From the NCBI GenBank assembly GCA_032250585.1, contig JAVVFH010000063.1, positions 1 through 15,287 on the forward strand: a stretch of 15,287 nt of DNA, read 5' to 3'. Within the stretch, counting starts at the first letter, position 1; every line of letters begins with the position of its first letter. This stretch comes from JAVVFH01 sp032250585 (GTDB taxonomy: Bacteria; Pseudomonadota; Gammaproteobacteria; Xanthomonadales; SZUA-36). This document shows, piece after piece, positions 12,542-15,287 of this stretch. A program made the translations under genes and the position numbers. A model generated the notes under the pieces. The model was not told the DNA's origin. It did no database searches and saw nothing but the letters and a program-made list of their open reading frames with translations.

Positions 12542-13927
12542 TCAGGACTCCTTGCGCCGCCAGCGCGTTACGCCGTCAGCGTCCTCGAGAATGACGTCCA
12601 TCGCCGTAAGCTGCTCGCGCAGGGCATCGGCAGTGGCAAAATCCCGGTTGGCCCGGGCCCGGTTGCGCTGCTCGATCAGCGCTTCGATGCGGTCGCTTTC
12701 CGGGTCCGCCCCGCCGGCGCCGAACCAGGTGTCCGGATCTTCCTGCAGCAGTCCGAGCAGGCGCGCGCCTGCCAGCAATTCGCCAGCCAGCCGGCGCGCC
12801 TCGGGGGCACTTTGGGCCTTGGCCAGGTCGCGGGCGATGTGGTTGAACTCGGCCAGCGCGATCGGTGTGTTCAGATCGTCGCGCAGGGCATCGAGCAGCG
12901 GCTCACCGGGGCGCGGGGCGGCCTCGAACGGCCCGAACGATTGCGCGGCGATGCGCAGCACGCCGTACAGGCGGTCCAGGGTGCGGCGCGCGCGGTCGAG
13001 TTCGGATTCCGACCAGTCGAGCGGTTGACGGTAATGGGCGCTGAGCAGCAGGTAACGTAAGCTCTCTCCACTGTACTCCTTGAGCAGTTCGTGTACCACC
13101 AGGGTGTTGCCCTGTGACTTCGACATCTTGCGTTTCTCGACCGTTACGAAGCCGTTGTGCAGCCAGTAGCGGGCGAAGGGGCGGCCGTGGTGGGAGCAGA
13201 CACTCTGTGCGATTTCATTTTCGTGGTGGGGGAAGATCAGGTCCTGACCGCCGCCGTGAATGTCGATGGTCTCACCCAGGTGTGCTTCGGCCATCACCGA
13301 ACATTCCAGGTGCCAGCCGGGCCGTCCCCAGCCCCAGGGGCTGTCCCAGCCGGGCTGCGGATCCTCGGAGGGCTTCCACAGCACGAAGTCGCCGGCATTG
13401 TTCTTGAATTCGGCGATCTCGACGCGCGAGCCGGCGACCATTTCGCGGCGGTCGCGACCGGAAAGCCGGCCATAGCGATCGAAGGATTCGATATTGAACA
13501 GCACATGGTCTTCGGCGATGTAAGCGTGGCCGTTGTCGATCAGGCGCTGGATCATGTCGATCATCTGCGCGATGTGTTCCGTGGCGCGCGGCTCAATGCT
13601 GGGCTGCTGCACGCCGATCGCCGCCATGTCTGCGTGGTAGGCGGCCGTGTACTTTTCCGCGATGTCCGATATCGGTACGCCGAGTTTTGCCGCGGCCTCA
13701 TTGATCTTGTCGTCGACATCCGTGATGTTGCGCGCATAGACCACCCGGTCATAGTGCAGTTGCAGCAGCCGGAAAAGCAGGTCGAAGACGACGGCCGGCC
13801 GCGCGTTACCGATGTGCGCGTAGTTGTAGACAGTTGGTCCACAGACGTACATTGTCACCCGTTCGCGATCGAGCGGCTCAAAAATCTGTTTTTCACGCGC
13901 CAGCGTGTTGTACAAGCGAATGGTCAA
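12542..13927 (-). CDS. cysS: Cysteinyl-tRNA synthetase
   Basis: CysRS charges tRNA-Cys with cysteine. The 461-residue protein equals the E. coli length. Zinc ligands are Cys29 (YVCGPTVYN), Cys209 (WHLECS), His234 and Glu238 (FPHHENE); the class I signatures are HIGN (38-41) and KMSKS (267-271). The block HIGNARPAVVFD and the ARNITDVDDKINEAA stretch look like alphaproteobacterial CysRS; E. coli has HIGHGRTFVAFD. The start is a TTG at 13927: it yields the family N-terminus MTIRLYNTLAREK, and AAGG lies 4 nt upstream. No in-frame ATG exists near it. The TTG overlaps the stop of a five-codon ATG frame. sufE follows 5 nt after the stop. Confidence 0.97.
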   Translation of the reverse strand: MTIRLYNTLAREKQIFEPLDRERVTMYVCGPTVYNYAHIGNARPAVVFDLLFRLLQLHYDRVVYARNITDVDDKINEAAAKLGVPISDIAEKYTAAYHADMAAIGVQQPSIEPRATEHIAQMIDMIQRLIDNGHAYIAEDHVLFNIESFDRYGRLSGRDRREMVAGSRVEIAEFKNNAGDFVLWKPSEDPQPGWDSPWGWGRPGWHLECSVMAEAHLGETIDIHGGGQDLIFPHHENEIAQSVCSHHGRPFARYWLHNGFVTVEKRKMSKSQGNTLVVHELLKEYSGESLRYLLLSAHYRQPLDWSESELDRARRTLDRLYGVLRIAAQSFGPFEAAPRPGEPLLDALRDDLNTPIALAEFNHIARDLAKAQSAPEARRLAGELLAGARLLGLLQEDPDTWFGAGGADPESDRIEALIEQRNRARANRDFATADALREQLTAMDVILEDADGVTRWRRKES

Positions 13928-13941
13928 TTTGCCTTACTCAT
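13924..13941 (-). other. Five-codon leader frame overlapping the cysS start
   Basis: On the - strand ATG AGT AAG GCA AAT TGA encodes MSKAN, and its stop TGA overlaps the cysS TTG start in TTGA. It contains the cysS ribosome site. Such a layout could couple translation, but the frame has no good ribosome site of its own and may be accidental. Confidence 0.3.
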
Positions 13942-14021
13942 TTTGCGGGTTTACAGTGCAGGCTGCTGCGACGGGCCCGGTGTCCGCCGCTCTTACCGTA
14001 AGACCGGCGCCAAAGCCGGTT

Positions 14022-14030
14022 ATTCTAACA
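14022..14030 (-). promoter_or_regulatory. Candidate extended -10 element of cysS-sufE
   Basis: On the - strand TGTTAGAAT is an extended -10 (TGnTAnAAT-like). No good -35 is present. Transcription would begin near 14014, just inside the hairpin ACCGGC/GCCGGT (14003-14008 with 14015-14020), giving a leader of about 85 nt. I could not assign a convincing promoter to the divergent pepQ in the same 160-bp gap. Confidence 0.35.
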
Positions 14031-14087
14031 AGTTTGAGGCGGCCGGCACCACGCAAACGGCACCACCGGAGCACGAGGACTGCATTC

Positions 14088-15287
14088 ATGCCGAATGACT
14101 ACAGGACGCACTACGCCGCACACGTCGGCGCCGTGCAGCGTCGCTGGGAGGCGGCGATCGAAGCGGAAAACCTGGCCGGCGTGCTGGTCCACTCGGGCAC
14201 GCCGCTGCGGAGTTTCCTGGACGATTACGAGTATGCGTTCCGGCCGAACCCGCATTTCCTGGCCTGGCTGCCGCTGACCCATCACCACGACAGCGCCTTG
14301 CTGGTGGTGCCCGGCGAGAAGCCCCGGCTGTACTATTACCAGCCGGTGGACTACTGGTACCTGCCGCCTGCGGATCCGGAGCCCTGGTGGGCGGATCATT
14401 TCGAGATCGAGATCGTGAGGGAGGCCCACGGCTGGAAGTATCGCTTCGAAGCGCTGCGACCCCGCGGGCGGGGAAGCCTTGGCCCAATGGCGGCCATCGG
14501 CGATGCCCCCTCGCTGAGCGAAGCGTTCCCGGCGGAGCAAATCAACCCGGCCGGCTTGCTGAACCGTCTGCACCTGGCGCGCACGCGCAAGACGCCCTAC
14601 GAGGTGGCCTGTATCGACGCCGCCAGTCGGTTGGCAGCGCATGCGCACCGCGAAGCCGAACGCGCTTTCCGCGAGGGTCGTTCGGAATACGAAATTCACC
14701 AGCGTTACCTGGCGGCCTGCGAGCATAATGACTTCGAATTGCCGTACAACAACATCGTCGCACTCAATAGCCACGGCTCGGTGCTCCACTACCAGGCACG
14801 CGAACGCGTAGCGCCCGAACCGTCGCGTTCGTTTCTGATCGATGCGGGTTGCACGGTGAACGCCTATGCATCGGACATCACGCGCAGCTATGCGCATGAA
14901 GAGGGCCTGTTCTCCGGGCTGATCGCCACCATGGATCTGATGCAGCAGGCGTTGGTGGAGCGCGTGCGGGCCGGCGTGGATTACCGCGATCTGCACCTGC
15001 AGGCCCATCAGGAGATTGCCGGTATTTTGGCGGATTTCGGCATCATCGACGTCGCCTCCGACGAGGCCGTGGCGAGCGGACTCAGCGCCGTGTTTTATCC
15101 GCACGGACTGGGTCATTTCATCGGTTTGCAGACACACGATGTGGCGGGCCTTATCGACAACGAGGCTCAGCCCATACCGCGCCCCGAAGGTCATCCGTCC
15201 CTGCGCCTGACACGGCGCCTGGAGGCGGGCAATGTGCTCACCATCGAGCCCGGGCTGTACTTCATCGAGCCGTTGCTGGAGCGCTGG
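14088..15287 (+). CDS. pepQ: Xaa-Pro dipeptidase (prolidase), 3' truncated by window end
   Basis: PepQ cleaves X-Pro dipeptides in the cytosol with two metal ions. The frame is open for 400 codons to the last base; E. coli PepQ has 443, so about 43 residues are missing. The N-terminal part (FLDDYEYAFRPNPHFLAWLP, YYYQPVDYWYLPP) is specific to the PepQ/OPAA branch and not to PepP. Visible metal ligands are Asp252 (LIDAG), Asp263 (SDITRS), His339 (YPHGLGH) and Glu387 (TIEPGLY); the fifth, a Glu in the RIED motif, lies beyond the window. The ATG at 14088 has GAGG 9 nt upstream. The gene is divergent from cysS across 160 bp. Nothing suggests decay. Confidence 0.95.
   Translation, partial: MPNDYRTHYAAHVGAVQRRWEAAIEAENLAGVLVHSGTPLRSFLDDYEYAFRPNPHFLAWLPLTHHHDSALLVVPGEKPRLYYYQPVDYWYLPPADPEPWWADHFEIEIVREAHGWKYRFEALRPRGRGSLGPMAAIGDAPSLSEAFPAEQINPAGLLNRLHLARTRKTPYEVACIDAASRLAAHAHREAERAFREGRSEYEIHQRYLAACEHNDFELPYNNIVALNSHGSVLHYQARERVAPEPSRSFLIDAGCTVNAYASDITRSYAHEEGLFSGLIATMDLMQQALVERVRAGVDYRDLHLQAHQEIAGILADFGIIDVASDEAVASGLSAVFYPHGLGHFIGLQTHDVAGLIDNEAQPIPRPEGHPSLRLTRRLEAGNVLTIEPGLYFIEPLLERW

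Noticed and set aside
13157..14098. 313-codon + frame opposite cysS
   Set aside because: Antisense to a fully conserved synthetase; composition is that of a shadow frame and it runs through the divergent promoter gap.
14025..15194. 389-codon - strand frame opposite pepQ
   Set aside because: Antisense shadow; the + frame has the complete prolidase motif set.

Overview
The window is chromosomal core DNA from a high-GC gammaproteobacterium. The order tig-clpP-clpX-lon-hupB-tRNA(s)-ppiD-fabI matches the arrangement I know from Pseudomonas and relatives. REP-type palindromes with a GTGG/GTAG foot also fit that group. Two genes look less standard: the cysteinyl-tRNA synthetase has the HIGNARP signature I associate with alphaproteobacteria, and DksA keeps only two of the four zinc cysteines. 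I therefore suspect a deep-branching or less-studied gammaproteobacterial lineage, but cannot name it.

Region 1 (1-6500, all + strand) is a protein-quality-control block. It holds the 3' three quarters of trigger factor, then ClpP protease, ClpX unfoldase, Lon protease and the nucleoid protein HU. tRNA-Val(UAC) and tRNA-Asp(GUC) follow, and a strong intrinsic terminator closes the block. The clpX-lon gap carries a perfect 25-bp inverted pair of REP sequences and then a possible heat-shock promoter for lon.

Region 2 (6501-9660, + strand) holds PpiD, a membrane-anchored periplasmic parvulin chaperone, and FabI enoyl-ACP reductase. A second, related REP-like element lies on each side of fabI.

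Region 3 (9664-10739) has an orphan yidD on the - strand, followed downstream by what looks like a small decayed gene. dksA is divergent from yidD, with a recognisable promoter and a leader able to form a long stem-loop.

Region 4 (10740-12113) is an OmpA-type outer-membrane protein with a near-consensus promoter and a strong terminator.

Region 5 (12114-15287) is a - strand operon cysS-sufE (both products handle cysteine), divergent from a 3'-truncated pepQ prolidase.

I see no transposase, prophage, CRISPR array, toxin-antitoxin pair or defence system. The main points of interest are regulatory and evolutionary: REP elements, the dksA leader, the decayed gene beside yidD, the unusual DksA and CysRS types, and a trigger factor with an eroded isomerase site.
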